64,000 nt of DNA from Betaproteobacteria bacterium. GTDB taxonomy: Bacteria > Pseudomonadota > Gammaproteobacteria > Burkholderiales > SG8-39. Below the pieces are notes generated by a model. That model was not told where the DNA came from. It worked only from the letters and a program-made list of their open reading frames with translations, and ran no database searches. The DNA lies in NCBI GenBank assembly GCA_004297625.1, contig SCTY01000047.1:97353-161352 (forward strand), in the 5' to 3' direction. The position numbers were made by a program, and so were the translations under genes. Position 1 is the stretch's first letter; each line of letters begins with the position of its first letter. Of the stretch, positions 11,450 to 20,178 are shown in pieces.

Positions 11450-11815
11450 TCATTGGGGTACGGATTTTTCGGGCTGCGGCGCCGAGGGCTTTTCGGGCTG
11501 CGCCGCAGGCTGAGCGGGCGGCGCCTTCTGCTGCGTCGCCGGCAGGCGATCCACCACGCTCTCCGCCTCGCCCGGCTTTTGCGCGACGAGGTAGGCGAGC
11601 GCGAGGCTCGTCAGGAAAAACACCGTGGCGAGCGCGGCCGTAGTGCGCGACAGGAAGTTCGCCGAGCCGGTCGCGCCGAACAGGCTGCCCGAGGCGCCGC
11701 CGCCGAATCCGGAGCCCATGTCCGCGCCCTTGCCGTGCTGAAGCAGGACGAGGCCGATGATGGCCGCCGCGACCAGGATGTGCACCACGATTGCCACGTT
11801 GAACCACATGCTCAT
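11450..11815 (-). CDS. secG: Preprotein translocase subunit SecG
   Basis: A 121-residue inner-membrane protein with two helices. It has the SecG segment LVLLQHGKGADMGSGFGGGA between them, followed by the SLFGATGSANFLSRTTA motif. The tail is rich in Pro, Gln and Ala, as is common in betaproteobacteria. It assists SecYE in protein export. It starts with ATG at 11815 and overlaps the tpiA stop by 4 nt. Confidence 0.95.
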   Translation of the reverse strand: MSMWFNVAIVVHILVAAAIIGLVLLQHGKGADMGSGFGGGASGSLFGATGSANFLSRTTAALATVFFLTSLALAYLVAQKPGEAESVVDRLPATQQKAPPAQPAAQPEKPSAPQPEKSVPQ

Positions 11816-12564
11816 GTACCGACCCTTTCACTGGCCGCCGCGGCTGCGGCGGCTTTCACTATGCCGATGAAGTCCTGCGCCAGCAGCGACGCGCCGCCGA
11901 TTAACCCGCCGTCGATGTCGGGCATTGCAAAGAGCGCCGCCGCGTTCTGCGCTTTGACGCTGCCTCCATAGACGACGCGCATTTCGCCCGGAAGTTTCTT
12001 CCTCAGGAACGCGTGCACCGCCTGCGCCTGCTCGGGACTCGCGTTGCGACCTGTGCCGATGGCCCATACCGGCTCGTACGCGAGCACGGCCGGCGCCTTC
12101 GGATCGATGGCCACCGCGTCGAGCTGGCGCGCCACCACCTCTTCGGTGCGGCCCGCCTCCCGCGCCTCGAGCGTTTCGCCGACGCACAGGATCGGCGTCA
12201 GCCCGGCGCGCTGCGCGGCGGCGAACTTCGCGGCCACGCGCGCATCGCTTTCGCCGTAGAGCTGCCGGCGCTCGGAGTGCCCGACGATGACGTAGCGGCA
12301 GCCGAATTCGCGCAGCATGGCCGCCGACACCTCTCCCGTGAACGCGCCCTGCTCGTGCTCGCTCACGTTCTGGGCACCCCAGGCAAGCGCACTCCCCTTA
12401 AGCCGCTCGGAAACCTGCTGCAAGTACGGAAACGGAGCGCACACCGCGCATTCCACTGCGTTCGTGCCGGCGATCCCGGCGAGAAGCGCGTCGAGCAGCG
12501 CCTGATTCGCAGCCCGGCTGCCGTGCATCTTCCAGTTTCCAGCGACCAGCCGGTTGCGCGACAT
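11812..12564 (-). CDS. tpiA: Triosephosphate isomerase
   Basis: A TIM-barrel enzyme interconverting dihydroxyacetone phosphate and glyceraldehyde 3-phosphate. Catalytic and family motifs are AGNWKMHG (Lys), VIGHSERR (His), AYEPVWAIGTG (Glu) and the phosphate-binding YGGSVKAQNA with GGLIGGASL. I chose ATG 12564 (MSRNRLVAGNWKMHG), giving 250 residues, by similarity to the family start. A GTG at 12588 would overlap the upstream stop as GTGA and add 8 residues; coupling makes this plausible too. Confidence 0.95.
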   Translation of the reverse strand: MSRNRLVAGNWKMHGSRAANQALLDALLAGIAGTNAVECAVCAPFPYLQQVSERLKGSALAWGAQNVSEHEQGAFTGEVSAAMLREFGCRYVIVGHSERRQLYGESDARVAAKFAAAQRAGLTPILCVGETLEAREAGRTEEVVARQLDAVAIDPKAPAVLAYEPVWAIGTGRNASPEQAQAVHAFLRKKLPGEMRVVYGGSVKAQNAAALFAMPDIDGGLIGGASLLAQDFIGIVKAAAAAAASERVGT

Positions 12565-12584
12565 CGGGGTGAATTTTACCGCAG

Positions 12585-13178
12585 TCACACGTACACCGTG
12601 CGCGCCGCGTCGGCCGCGAGGCGCCTTGCGATCGACTCCATGATGCCGACGAGCCGGCGCATCGCCAGCTCGCGCACCGGCCGAAGCAGCGCGGGCAGGC
12701 GCACGCCGCGGCTGAGCGCGAGCGTCTCCTGCGCGTAGAGCCCGAGGATCTCGGCGAGCAGCCGCTCGAGCTCCCCGCGCGCGAACGCCGCGCGCAGCGC
12801 CTGCCGCGGCCTCTCGCCCTGCGGCCAGGCGGCGAGCACCCTTTGCGCGGCGCCAAACAGCCGCTCCATGCGCCGCATGCGCACCGGATCGATTTCCTGG
12901 TACGGGATGTCGATGCGGATCGGAAAGCGCATCGTCTGGCGGAGAAAATCGCGGTCGATCTCTTTCGCGCTCTGCAGCAGCTCAAGCAATATCTGCCTTC
13001 CATCGTCCTCCTGCCCTTCGGCGGCCCGGCGGATGATCAACGTGTCCTTTCGGACCTCCTTCGCCACGTTCGCCGCCAGGAAGTGCTCGAGATGCGGCAA
13101 CGCGCCGGGCAGCGGCAGCGCCGAGCGCAGCGCGTCGACCGTGCGACGGCTGAATTCGCCCAGCAGGCGGCGGTTCAA
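12585..13178 (-). CDS. Conserved hypothetical protein, Arg/Leu-rich
   Basis: I do not recognise a family. The likely start is a TTG at 13178 that overlaps the methyltransferase stop (TTGA), which gives 197 residues beginning NRRLLGEFSRRTVDALRS. It is rich in Arg, Leu and Ala with predicted amphipathic helices, has no signal peptide or Cys motif, and has low-complexity helical segments towards the C-terminus. Overlaps at both ends suggest it is co-translated with its neighbours. Confidence 0.6.
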   Translation of the reverse strand: MNRRLLGEFSRRTVDALRSALPLPGALPHLEHFLAANVAKEVRKDTLIIRRAAEGQEDDGRQILLELLQSAKEIDRDFLRQTMRFPIRIDIPYQEIDPVRMRRMERLFGAAQRVLAAWPQGERPRQALRAAFARGELERLLAEILGLYAQETLALSRGVRLPALLRPVRELAMRRLVGIMESIARRLAADAARTVYV

Positions 13179-13942
13179 GGCCGCGAGGGCTGCGGCTTGA
13201 CCGCGCGGTGAAAACCGATCATTCCGCAAAAGATCGTCTTCGCGGCGACATCCGCATAGCCGACGTCCCGCAGGATCATCGACAGCTCTTCGGCGGAGTA
13301 GAACAGCTTCAGGGCCTGGATGAAGTACTGCTTGCAATTGAGCGCCTGCGGACCGCTGCGGAACAGGAATCCGGTGGCGGCGAGACAGGCGCGCAGATAC
13401 GCGTAGTACAACGTCTCCACCACGCTGTTCGCGGGACGCAGCATGTCGCAGTGATGGAAGCGCCCGCCGGGCTTGAGCACGCGGAAGGCCTCCTCGGCGA
13501 CACGCTTGATGCGCAGGTGGCGCGAGGCGTATTGCAGGGTCACGACATCGAAATGCCCGTCGGGAAACGGCAGACTGTGCACGTCGCCGATCACGCTGCG
13601 GATCTTCATTCCCTTGGCGGCCGCGCGCCGCTGGCCGACCTCCTGCATCGCGCCGCTGCGGTCCATGGCGTGCACCTCGAGCGCCGGCTCGCGGCCGAGC
13701 AGCGCGATGCCGATGGCATTCGTGCCCGCGCACAAATCGAGCACGCGCTGGCCGGGACGCACGTCCACGGTGGCCATGAAGCGGCGCAGGAACCAGTTCC
13801 ACAGCCCCAGGCTGGCGACGTAGTTGGCGCGGTCGTAATAGGGAGCGACGTCGGCGAAGACGTCGTTCAGCTGCTCGGCCCATACGGCGCCGAAGTACTG
13901 CTCACGGACTGCTTCGCGGGAAGCGAGGGGGGGTGGGTTCAT
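13175..13942 (-). CDS. UbiE/COQ5-like class I SAM methyltransferase
   Basis: The 255-residue protein has the SAM-binding motif VLDLCAGTNAIGIALL and post-motifs DVVTLQYASRHL and VLKPGGRFHHCDML, as in the UbiE/MenG group. I placed the start at 13942 because GGAGG lies 7 nt upstream; an ATG at 13966 lacks this. The CAGT in motif I replaces the usual GxGT, and the substrate is unknown. It heads a chain of overlapping genes leading into tpiA. Confidence 0.82.
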   Translation of the reverse strand: MNPPPLASREAVREQYFGAVWAEQLNDVFADVAPYYDRANYVASLGLWNWFLRRFMATVDVRPGQRVLDLCAGTNAIGIALLGREPALEVHAMDRSGAMQEVGQRRAAAKGMKIRSVIGDVHSLPFPDGHFDVVTLQYASRHLRIKRVAEEAFRVLKPGGRFHHCDMLRPANSVVETLYYAYLRACLAATGFLFRSGPQALNCKQYFIQALKLFYSAEELSMILRDVGYADVAAKTIFCGMIGFHRAVKPQPSRP

Positions 13943-14013
13943 CAGTAACCTCCGGTCGAAGGGCATTAAAGCCGAGACTTCGGTGCGCCGTTTGACCTAC
14001 CTCAAAACTGATG

Positions 14014-15294
14014 TCAAAGATATCCCAGCCACCGTGGCAGGAAAAGCACAATCGCGGGGACGAACGTAAGAACCAGCAGCATCGCGGTCATCGCGCCGAC
14101 CAGCCACAGGCACCAGCCGAGGGTGGATTCCATCGGTATGCCCGCGAGCCGGCACGTCACCATGAGGTTCACCGCGGTGGGCGGGGTGAACTGCCCGATG
14201 GCGACGTTGATGGTGATGATGATCCCCAGCCACACCAGGTTCCAGCCGTAGGCCATGGCGACCGGAACGAGGAACGGGAGGAAGATGAAGTAGGTGGCGA
14301 TGGCGTCGAGCGCCGTGCCCGCGACGAGCAGCATCGCCGTGATCGCGAGAAGCAGCCATACCTCGCTCGTGCCCGTGCCGGTAAGCCATTTTGCGAATTC
14401 GTTGAACACGCCGATGGTGTCCACCGCCCAGCCGAAGAGCGCGGCGAGGCCCACGATGAACAGGATCACCGCCGAGACTTCCGCCGACTCGGCAAGCAGA
14501 TCCCACACCGCGCGCCAAGTCATCGAGCGGTAGACGCCGAGGGCGACAATGAGTCCGTACGCGACCGCCACCACCGCGGCTTCGGTCGGCGTGAACAAGC
14601 CCGAGCGCATGCCGCCGAGGATGATGACGGGCGCGAGCAATCCCCAGCCCGCTTCCCTGAGGCTTTGCCAGAAGGGCGGCGTCGCTTCTTCGTCGGCCCT
14701 GCCCCAGCCATGGATGCGGGCGAACGCCATCGAGGCGCCGATCAGCGTCGCGCCGGTGAGTATCCCCGGAATCAGCCCGGCGGCGAACAGCGCCTGCACG
14801 CTCGCCTGCGGCACGAGCACCGAGTAGATGATGAGCGCGATCGAGGGCGGAATCACGATCGCGGTCGAGCCGCCCGCGGCAATCAGCGTCGCGCTGAACG
14901 CCTTCGGATAGCCGGCGCGCGTCATGGCGGGAATCATGATCGCGCCGACCGCGGCGGCGTCCGCGGGTCCCGAGCCCGAGATTCCGCCGAGCACCATGCA
15001 CACGAGCACTGCCGCGGCGGCGAGCCCGCCGGCGCGCTTGCCGACGATCGCTTCCGCGAGGCGCACGAGGCGCGCGGCGACTCCCGAGCGCTCGAAGATC
15101 ATGCCGGCGAGGATGAAGACCGGAATCGCGATCAGCGGGTACTTGGCGATGCCGCTGTAAACCGTGGTGGGCACCGACATGATGCCCATCTTCGCCGCGA
15201 CGATCGCCGCCACGGCGCCGAGCCCGAGCGCCACCGCGAGCGGCACGGCCGCGCACATCAGGAGGATGAAGACGCCGAAGAGCAGCCCGCTCAT
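14014..15294 (-). CDS. TRAP transporter large permease (DctM family)
   Basis: A 426-residue protein with about 12 membrane helices and typical DctM motifs such as AGGSTAIVIPPSIALIIY and GQFTPPTAVNLMV. It is the large integral membrane subunit of a tripartite ATP-independent periplasmic transporter. It forms one unit with the DctQ- and DctP-like genes upstream. The adjoining dehydrogenase E1 genes hint at a 2-oxo acid or related carboxylate as substrate; this is inference. Confidence 0.93.
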   Translation of the reverse strand: MSGLLFGVFILLMCAAVPLAVALGLGAVAAIVAAKMGIMSVPTTVYSGIAKYPLIAIPVFILAGMIFERSGVAARLVRLAEAIVGKRAGGLAAAAVLVCMVLGGISGSGPADAAAVGAIMIPAMTRAGYPKAFSATLIAAGGSTAIVIPPSIALIIYSVLVPQASVQALFAAGLIPGILTGATLIGASMAFARIHGWGRADEEATPPFWQSLREAGWGLLAPVIILGGMRSGLFTPTEAAVVAVAYGLIVALGVYRSMTWRAVWDLLAESAEVSAVILFIVGLAALFGWAVDTIGVFNEFAKWLTGTGTSEVWLLLAITAMLLVAGTALDAIATYFIFLPFLVPVAMAYGWNLVWLGIIITINVAIGQFTPPTAVNLMVTCRLAGIPMESTLGWCLWLVGAMTAMLLVLTFVPAIVLFLPRWLGYL

Positions 15295-15325
15295 TTGTCT
15301 GCTGACCCCCTGTCAAGGGGGCGAC

Positions 15326-15877
15326 TCACTTGCTCCTCAAGACAAAGAGGAACCCCTGAGCGATGCGCGCAAGGATAACAAGCGAAAGAATCGGCAGCCA
15401 GATGGTGTAGATCCATTGCTGCCAGCCAAGCCCCGGCGTCGTGACCTCCATGTCGTAGTCGTCCCACGCCATGCGCGTGCCGAACCACAGGAGCAGCCCC
15501 ATCATGAGCGCGCTGCACGCCAGGCCGAAGAGCAGCCAGCGGCGCTTCCAGCGCCAGCCCAGCCTGTCGATGAAGTAGGTGACGGCCATCTGGTTGCCGT
15601 CGAGGAACGCCTTCGCCGAGCCGACGAAAGTCAGGAATACCAGGAGAAACACCGACACCTCCTCCGTGAAGGCGAAGGAGATGTCGGTGAGATAGCGCAC
15701 GAGCACGTTCCCCAGGGTGATCAGGCAGATCGCCGCCATTGCGGCGGCGCCCAGGAAGCGCTCGACCCGGAAGCTCGCTCCCGGGGGCAGTGTCGGCGGC
15801 GAGGCGACTACTTCTTGCGGCTCGCGATCGATGCTTCCGCCTTCTTCACGAGCTCGGGACCGATCTGCTTCGCCCAC
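15326..15877 (-). CDS. TRAP transporter small permease (DctQ family), start uncertain
   Basis: Four membrane helices and the motif ITLGNVLVRYLTDISFAFTEE identify the small DctQ subunit. The start is unclear. A GTG at 15877 lies inside the dctP-like gene and gives 183 residues. The first in-frame ATG, at 15739, falls inside the first helix and would truncate it. The true start is probably between these points, near the dctP stop. A C5TGTCAAG5 hairpin lies between this gene and dctM. Confidence 0.85.
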   Translation of the reverse strand: MGEADRSRAREEGGSIDREPQEVVASPPTLPPGASFRVERFLGAAAMAAICLITLGNVLVRYLTDISFAFTEEVSVFLLVFLTFVGSAKAFLDGNQMAVTYFIDRLGWRWKRRWLLFGLACSALMMGLLLWFGTRMAWDDYDMEVTTPGLGWQQWIYTIWLPILSLVILARIAQGFLFVLRSK

Positions 15878-16830
15878 TTGTCGTACACCGGTTTGGTGGT
15901 CTTGACGAAAGCCGCCCTCTCCTGCGGCGTGAGCTTCACCACTTTCACGCCCATGCCCTCGATCGACTTCACCACGGCGGGATCGGCGCCGGTCATGCCC
16001 TCGCGCGCGATCTGGAGGTTGTACTTGCCCGCCTCGATGGCGGCTTCGCGCACGATCTTGCGGTCCGCCGGCGTCCAGCTTTCCCACACCTCTTTATTCA
16101 CCACGAAGATGAGCGGATCGGCGACGTAGCCCCACAGCGTGACGTTCTTCTGCCCCACGGTGTGCAGCTTCGCGGCGGTGAAGATGGTGAGCGGGTTCTC
16201 CTGGCCGTCGACCGCGCCGGAGGCGAGCGCAGGCTGCGCATCGGCCCAGCTCATCTGCGTCGGGTTGGCGCCGAGCGCGCTGAAGGTGTCGAGGAACAGC
16301 GGCGATCCGACCACGCGGAACTTCAGCCCCTTGAAGTCCTCGGGCTTGCGCAGCTCGCGCTTGGAGTTGGTCACCTCGCGGAAGCCGTTCTCGCCCCAGG
16401 CGAGCGGCACCACGCCGGCTCTTTCGAGCCGCGCGAAGATGTCCTTGCCGACCGGGCCCTTCGTCAGCGCGTCGATCGCGGCGTAGTCGGGCATCAGGAA
16501 CGGCAGCGAAAAGAGGTTCAGCTCCTTGATCTGCGGCGACCAGTTGATGGTCGAGCCGATCGCCATGTCGATCACGCCCTGGCGGATGGCGGTGAACTCG
16601 CGCGTCTGGTCCCCCGCGACGAGCGACACGCCCGGATAGAGCTTCATGTTGATGCGGCCGTTCGTCTTCTGCCGCACGATCTCGCCCCAGCGCTCTCCCG
16701 CCTTGCCCCACGGGAAAGCCGTTCCCACAACGGTCGAAAGCCGGTATTCATTCTGGTACTTCGTCTGCGCGAACGCCGGCATCGCGGCGGCCGCAATGGC
16801 CAGCGCCGCGATCAGATGCCTCGTTTTCAT
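15808..16830 (-). CDS. TRAP transporter solute-binding protein (DctP family)
   Basis: A 340-residue periplasmic binding protein with a clear signal peptide (MKTRHLIAALAIAAAAMPAFAQ). DctP-type features include the conserved Arg region FKGLKFRVVGSPLFLDTF and the segment GAVDGQENPLTIF. It captures the substrate for the DctQM permease. The C-terminus overlaps the proposed dctQ start. Confidence 0.93.
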   Translation of the reverse strand: MKTRHLIAALAIAAAAMPAFAQTKYQNEYRLSTVVGTAFPWGKAGERWGEIVRQKTNGRINMKLYPGVSLVAGDQTREFTAIRQGVIDMAIGSTINWSPQIKELNLFSLPFLMPDYAAIDALTKGPVGKDIFARLERAGVVPLAWGENGFREVTNSKRELRKPEDFKGLKFRVVGSPLFLDTFSALGANPTQMSWADAQPALASGAVDGQENPLTIFTAAKLHTVGQKNVTLWGYVADPLIFVVNKEVWESWTPADRKIVREAAIEAGKYNLQIAREGMTGADPAVVKSIEGMGVKVVKLTPQERAAFVKTTKPVYDKWAKQIGPELVKKAEASIASRKK

Positions 16831-16843
16831 GTCGTTCCCCTTC

Positions 16844-17785
16844 CTAGTTGAAATTATCCAACGCGCCGACGATGCGCTCGGCCGTGATGCGTGCCTCGTC
16901 TTCGAGCGGCTTCGCGTAGCCCACCGGAACGCGCGGCCCTCCGAGGCGCTTCACCCTCGCCCCGATGGCTTCGGCAATTGTAGCGGCGATTTCCGCGCCG
17001 AAGCCCGCGGCCTGCACCGCTTCGTGCACGACGAGCAACCTTTGCGTTTTATTAACTGAAGTCAAAACCGTTTCCCGGTCCCAGGGCCATAACGTACGAA
17101 GATCGATTACCTCGACCGAGCGCTTGGATTTCTGCGCCGCCTCGAGTGCGGCATGGAGCGTGCGCGACCAGGTCACCAGCGTCACCTCGCTGCCGCTTTT
17201 CAAAATCCTCGCCTTGCCGAGCGGCACGCCCTCCGCGGCCACCTCGCCGCGGAGGCCCCACAGCTCCTTGTGCTCCATGTAGATCACCGGGTCGCCGCAC
17301 TCGATCGCGTGCGCGAGCAAGCCGTAGTTGTCCTGCGCAGTGGCCGGCGTCGCCACCACGAGGCCGGGGATGTGCGCGAACCAGGCTTCGAGGCTCTGCG
17401 AATGCTGCGCGGCCGAGCCGCTCCACAACCCGATCGGCATGCGCGCCACCAGCCCCACGCGACCCTGACCGCCGAACATGTAGCGCGCCTTCGCCGCCTG
17501 GTTGACAATCTCGTCCATCGCGCACAGCGCGAAATCGACCACGCGCATCTCCACCACCGGCTTCAGCCCGGCGAGCGCCATGCCGACCGCGGCGCCCATG
17601 ATCGTCGCCTCGGAAATCGGCGTGTCGATCACGCGCGCGGCGCCGAATTCCTTCTGCAGCCCCTTGTACTGCTGGAAGATGCCGCCGCGCCCGACGTCCT
17701 CGCCGAGCACGACGACCTTGTCGTCCTTCGCCATGGCCTGCCGCACCGCAAGGCACGAAGCTTCGGCGTAGCTCATCAGCGCCAT
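16844..17785 (-). CDS. 2-oxoacid/acetoin dehydrogenase E1 beta subunit
   Basis: A 313-residue transketolase-type beta subunit with VVVLGEDVGRGGIFQQYKG and the DTPISEATIMGAAVGMALAG motif that forms the thiamine-diphosphate pyrimidine site. It pairs with the alpha subunit just upstream, with a 10-nt overlap. The size fits AcoB or PdhB-like proteins. No E2 or E3 gene is nearby, so the natural substrate cannot be fixed. Confidence 0.92.
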   Translation of the reverse strand: MALMSYAEASCLAVRQAMAKDDKVVVLGEDVGRGGIFQQYKGLQKEFGAARVIDTPISEATIMGAAVGMALAGLKPVVEMRVVDFALCAMDEIVNQAAKARYMFGGQGRVGLVARMPIGLWSGSAAQHSQSLEAWFAHIPGLVVATPATAQDNYGLLAHAIECGDPVIYMEHKELWGLRGEVAAEGVPLGKARILKSGSEVTLVTWSRTLHAALEAAQKSKRSVEVIDLRTLWPWDRETVLTSVNKTQRLLVVHEAVQAAGFGAEIAATIAEAIGARVKRLGGPRVPVGYAKPLEDEARITAERIVGALDNFN

Positions 17786-18729
17786 TGGCCCGACCCCGTG
17801 TCCTGAACGTCCTGGTACGCCTCGACAGCCGGCGGCCATGGCGCTGCCGCCGCGATCTCGAGCGCGCGCTTGACCTCGTTTTCCGCTGCTTCGCGGATTC
17901 TTCTCGCGTCCTCCGGCGGAAGATTTTTGCCGGCAAGGATCAGCGGATCGTTCTCGAGAGCCCGCGAGAGCTCTCCTCCATCGCGGTAGGCCGCCGGGTC
18001 GACGGATACATGACCCTTGAAGCGGTAGGTAATCGCGTGAAGGAATTGCGGACCCTCGCCTCTCCTCACCTTCTCGAGCAGCCCGGCGGCTTCCTGATCT
18101 ACGGTAAAGACATCGTTGCCATCGACCTGCTCGCCCGGAACGCCGATGGCGCGCGCGCGAGCAAGCGCGCCCTCGCCCGCCGTCATCGTGTCGGTCGCGG
18201 TGGTGGCCGACCAGCGATTGTCTTCGCAAATGAAGAGTAGCGGCAGTGCGTGAATCGCCGCCCAATTGAGCGCCTCGAGGAACGGGCCGCGGTTGACCGC
18301 GCCGTCGCCGAAGAAGCAGGCGACGATGCGCTTCTCGCCGCGGATCTTGATCGCATGCGCCGCGCCCACCGCGATCGGCATGCCGGCGGCCACCACCCCG
18401 TTCGCGCCGAGCATTCCGACCGAAAAGTCGGCGATGTGCATCGAGCCGCCCTTGCCGCGGTTGAAGCCGGTCGCGCGGCCGAAGAGCTCGCACATCATGC
18501 GCTCCATCGACGCGCCCTTGGCCAGCGTGTGGCCGTGGCCGCGGTGTGTCGAGGTAATGAAGTCTTCCTTGCGCAGGTTCACGCATACACCGGCCGCCAC
18601 CGCTTCTTGGCCAGTGGAAAGGTGCAGCGGCCCGCGTACCTGGGCCTGCGACAGGCTCGCGCCGAACGCGGCCACGCCGCCTTTCGACGCTTCCTCGGCC
18701 GCGTTCTCGAACGCGCGGATGCGCGCCAT
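17776..18729 (-). CDS. 2-oxoacid/acetoin dehydrogenase E1 alpha subunit
   Basis: A 317-residue protein with the thiamine-diphosphate motif GDGAVNRGPFLEALNWAA (GDG...N) and the segment STHRGHGHTLAKG, typical of AcoA/PdhA alpha subunits. The first ATG, at 18729, falls in the usual N-terminal helix (MARIRAFENAAEE). Family members often start about ten residues earlier, and only a non-standard codon is available there. It heads a minus-strand unit with the TRAP genes downstream. Confidence 0.92.
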   Translation of the reverse strand: MARIRAFENAAEEASKGGVAAFGASLSQAQVRGPLHLSTGQEAVAAGVCVNLRKEDFITSTHRGHGHTLAKGASMERMMCELFGRATGFNRGKGGSMHIADFSVGMLGANGVVAAGMPIAVGAAHAIKIRGEKRIVACFFGDGAVNRGPFLEALNWAAIHALPLLFICEDNRWSATTATDTMTAGEGALARARAIGVPGEQVDGNDVFTVDQEAAGLLEKVRRGEGPQFLHAITYRFKGHVSVDPAAYRDGGELSRALENDPLILAGKNLPPEDARRIREAAENEVKRALEIAAAAPWPPAVEAYQDVQDTGSGQWR

Positions 18730-18806
18730 CGTGCGATACAGCGCGCGCGCTCTTTCTTCGGATGAGATAACCTAGTCCCCTTTAGGCAGAAGTTTACCGA
18801 ATCGAC

Positions 18807-19283
18807 ATGGTCGAGAAACTGAATTCAGGCGACGTTTTTCCCAGGATGACGCTGAAGCTCGTCGACGGCGGCACGCTCGAGTTGCCGGACGGTCTCGACG
18901 CAAAGTACAAAATCGTCCTCTTCTACCGCGGCCACTGGTGACCGTATTGCAGGCGGCAGTTGGCCGCCTTCGAAAAAGCGAAGCAGGACCTGGCGGCGGT
19001 CGGCGCCAAAGTCGTCGCGGCGAGCGTCGATCCGCTCGATAAGGCAAAGGAAGTCGCCGATACCGTGTCGTTCCCGGTCGCCTATGGCGCCACGCGCGAG
19101 ACCGCGGACCGCATCGGCGCGTGGTGGGAAGACCGGCGCAGCATCATCCAGCCCTCGGAGTTCGTGCTGGGTGCGGACGGCAAGGTGCGCAGCTCGACCT
19201 ATAGCTCCGGTCCCATCGGCCGCATCGAGCCGGCCGACGTCGTCAAGCTCATCAACTTCTACGAAAAGCAGACGAAAAAGTAG
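18807..19283 (+). CDS. Peroxiredoxin-like selenoprotein with in-frame UGA (Sec45)
   Basis: Reading through a single in-frame TGA at 18939-18941 gives 158 residues. Before it the protein reads MVEKLNSGDVFPRMTLKL...VLFYRGHW, and after it PYCRRQLAAF. The TGA thus replaces the peroxidatic Cys of the WCPYC motif of AhpC/TSA-like proteins, giving a U-x-x-C pair. The thioredoxin-fold remainder is complete up to the stop at 19283. A hairpin with a 6-bp stem and AGTTG loop follows the TGA by 10 nt. A paralogue with UGA at the same site lies at 45064-45525. It is probably a selenol peroxidase or thiol oxidoreductase; the gene lies just upstream of an ECF sigma gene. Confidence 0.88.
18942..18968 (+). 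promoter_or_regulatory. Candidate bacterial SECIS hairpin
   Basis: Ten bases after the in-frame TGA, GGCGGC (18952-18957) pairs perfectly with GCCGCC (18963-18968) around the loop AGTTG. The position and the GU in the loop match what SelB recognises in bacterial SECIS elements. In the second paralogue the second base pair is changed on both sides, which preserves the stem. Confidence 0.75.
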
Positions 19284-19334
19284 CGGAGAGTTTGGCTTCC
19301 TGCGTTTGGCGGGCCGAAAGCCTTACAGGGCGAA

Positions 19335-19365
19335 TGTAAGGTTTCGCGGCGCGGCGAGGTCTTAA
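19335..19365 (+). promoter_or_regulatory. ECF-type promoter of the sigma gene
   Basis: TGTAAG (19335-19340) is followed after 18 bp by GTCTTAA (19359-19365), just before the sigma gene. The -35 half is also the right arm of an inverted repeat, CCTTACA-N7-TGTAAGG. The same pair of boxes recurs before several other genes in the window, which suggests autoregulation by the ECF factor. Confidence 0.65.
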
Positions 19366-19373
19366 CTGCCAAG

Positions 19374-19946
19374 TTGACCGAAAAAATCCTCCCTTCCGAG
19401 CTGGCCGAGCACCGCCCCTACCTGCTCAAGTTCGCGGTGCTTCAGGTCGGGCGGAAAGAAATCGCGGAAGACCTCGTCCAGGAAGTGCTGCTCGCGGCAC
19501 TCAAGGGTGTCGACGGCTTTTCCGGCAGGTCCTCCGTGCGCACCTGGCTCACCGCGATTCTCCTCAACAAGGTCGCCGATCACCGGCGCCTCGCCGCGCG
19601 CGAGGTGTCGATCGAAGCGCAGGAGCAGGCGCTGGGAACGGACAGCGTCGAGGCGATGTTCCAGGCGAACGGCCGCTACGCCAGCATGCCGCAGGAATGG
19701 CGCAGCCCGGAGGAGTCGCTCACCGACAAGCGGTTCTTCGACGCGCTGGAGGCTTGCCTGAGGCGGCTATCCGAGCTGGGAAAGCAGGTCTTTCTCCTGC
19801 GCGAGCTCATGGGGCTTTCCATCGAAGAAATATGCAAGGAGCTCGGGGTTACCACGACGAACTGTCACGTGCTGCTTCATCGCGGTCGCATGCGGCTGCG
19901 AAGCTGCCTGGAGGACGGGTGGTTCGCCGGGCGGCGCGACCGGTAA
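19374..19946 (+). CDS. ECF-type RNA polymerase sigma factor
   Basis: The 190-residue sigma-70 family protein has region 2 (LLKFAVLQVGRKEIAEDLVQEVLLAAL, then the WL-containing GRSSVRTWLTAIL) and region 4 with a helix-turn-helix (LSIEEICKELGVTTTNCHVLLHRGRMRLR). The start is a TTG at 19374, right behind the proposed autoregulated promoter. A small zinc-finger anti-sigma gene follows by 13 nt. A decayed paralogue lies at 43808-44276. Confidence 0.92.
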   Translation: MTEKILPSELAEHRPYLLKFAVLQVGRKEIAEDLVQEVLLAALKGVDGFSGRSSVRTWLTAILLNKVADHRRLAAREVSIEAQEQALGTDSVEAMFQANGRYASMPQEWRSPEESLTDKRFFDALEACLRRLSELGKQVFLLRELMGLSIEEICKELGVTTTNCHVLLHRGRMRLRSCLEDGWFAGRRDR

Positions 19947-19959
19947 GGCCCTTTCCACC

Positions 19960-20145
19960 ATGCTTAGCTGCAAAGACGTCAGCACTCTCCTTTCCGACCG
20001 GCTGGATCGAAAACTCAGCTTGAGGGAACGCATCAGCCTGCGCATACACCTCGCGATGTGCACCGGCTGCTCGCGGGTGGAGCGTCAGCTCGAATTCCTG
20101 CGCGAGGCGCTCTCCGGGCTCGTCAAGCCGCCCGACCGGGATTAA
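19960..20145 (+). CDS. Small zinc-finger anti-sigma factor
   Basis: A 61-residue cytosolic protein with the HxxxCxxC-type zinc motif (IHLAMCTGCSRVERQL) of the zf-HC2 anti-sigma group. It has no membrane segment, so it would sense redox or metals in the cytosol; that is inference. It directly follows the sigma gene. Homologous short proteins are encoded at 20943-21131 and 43605-43808. Confidence 0.82.
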   Translation: MLSCKDVSTLLSDRLDRKLSLRERISLRIHLAMCTGCSRVERQLEFLREALSGLVKPPDRD

Positions 20146-20178
20146 AGCCGAGCGGTTTCAGTCGGAACGTCGACTTCT

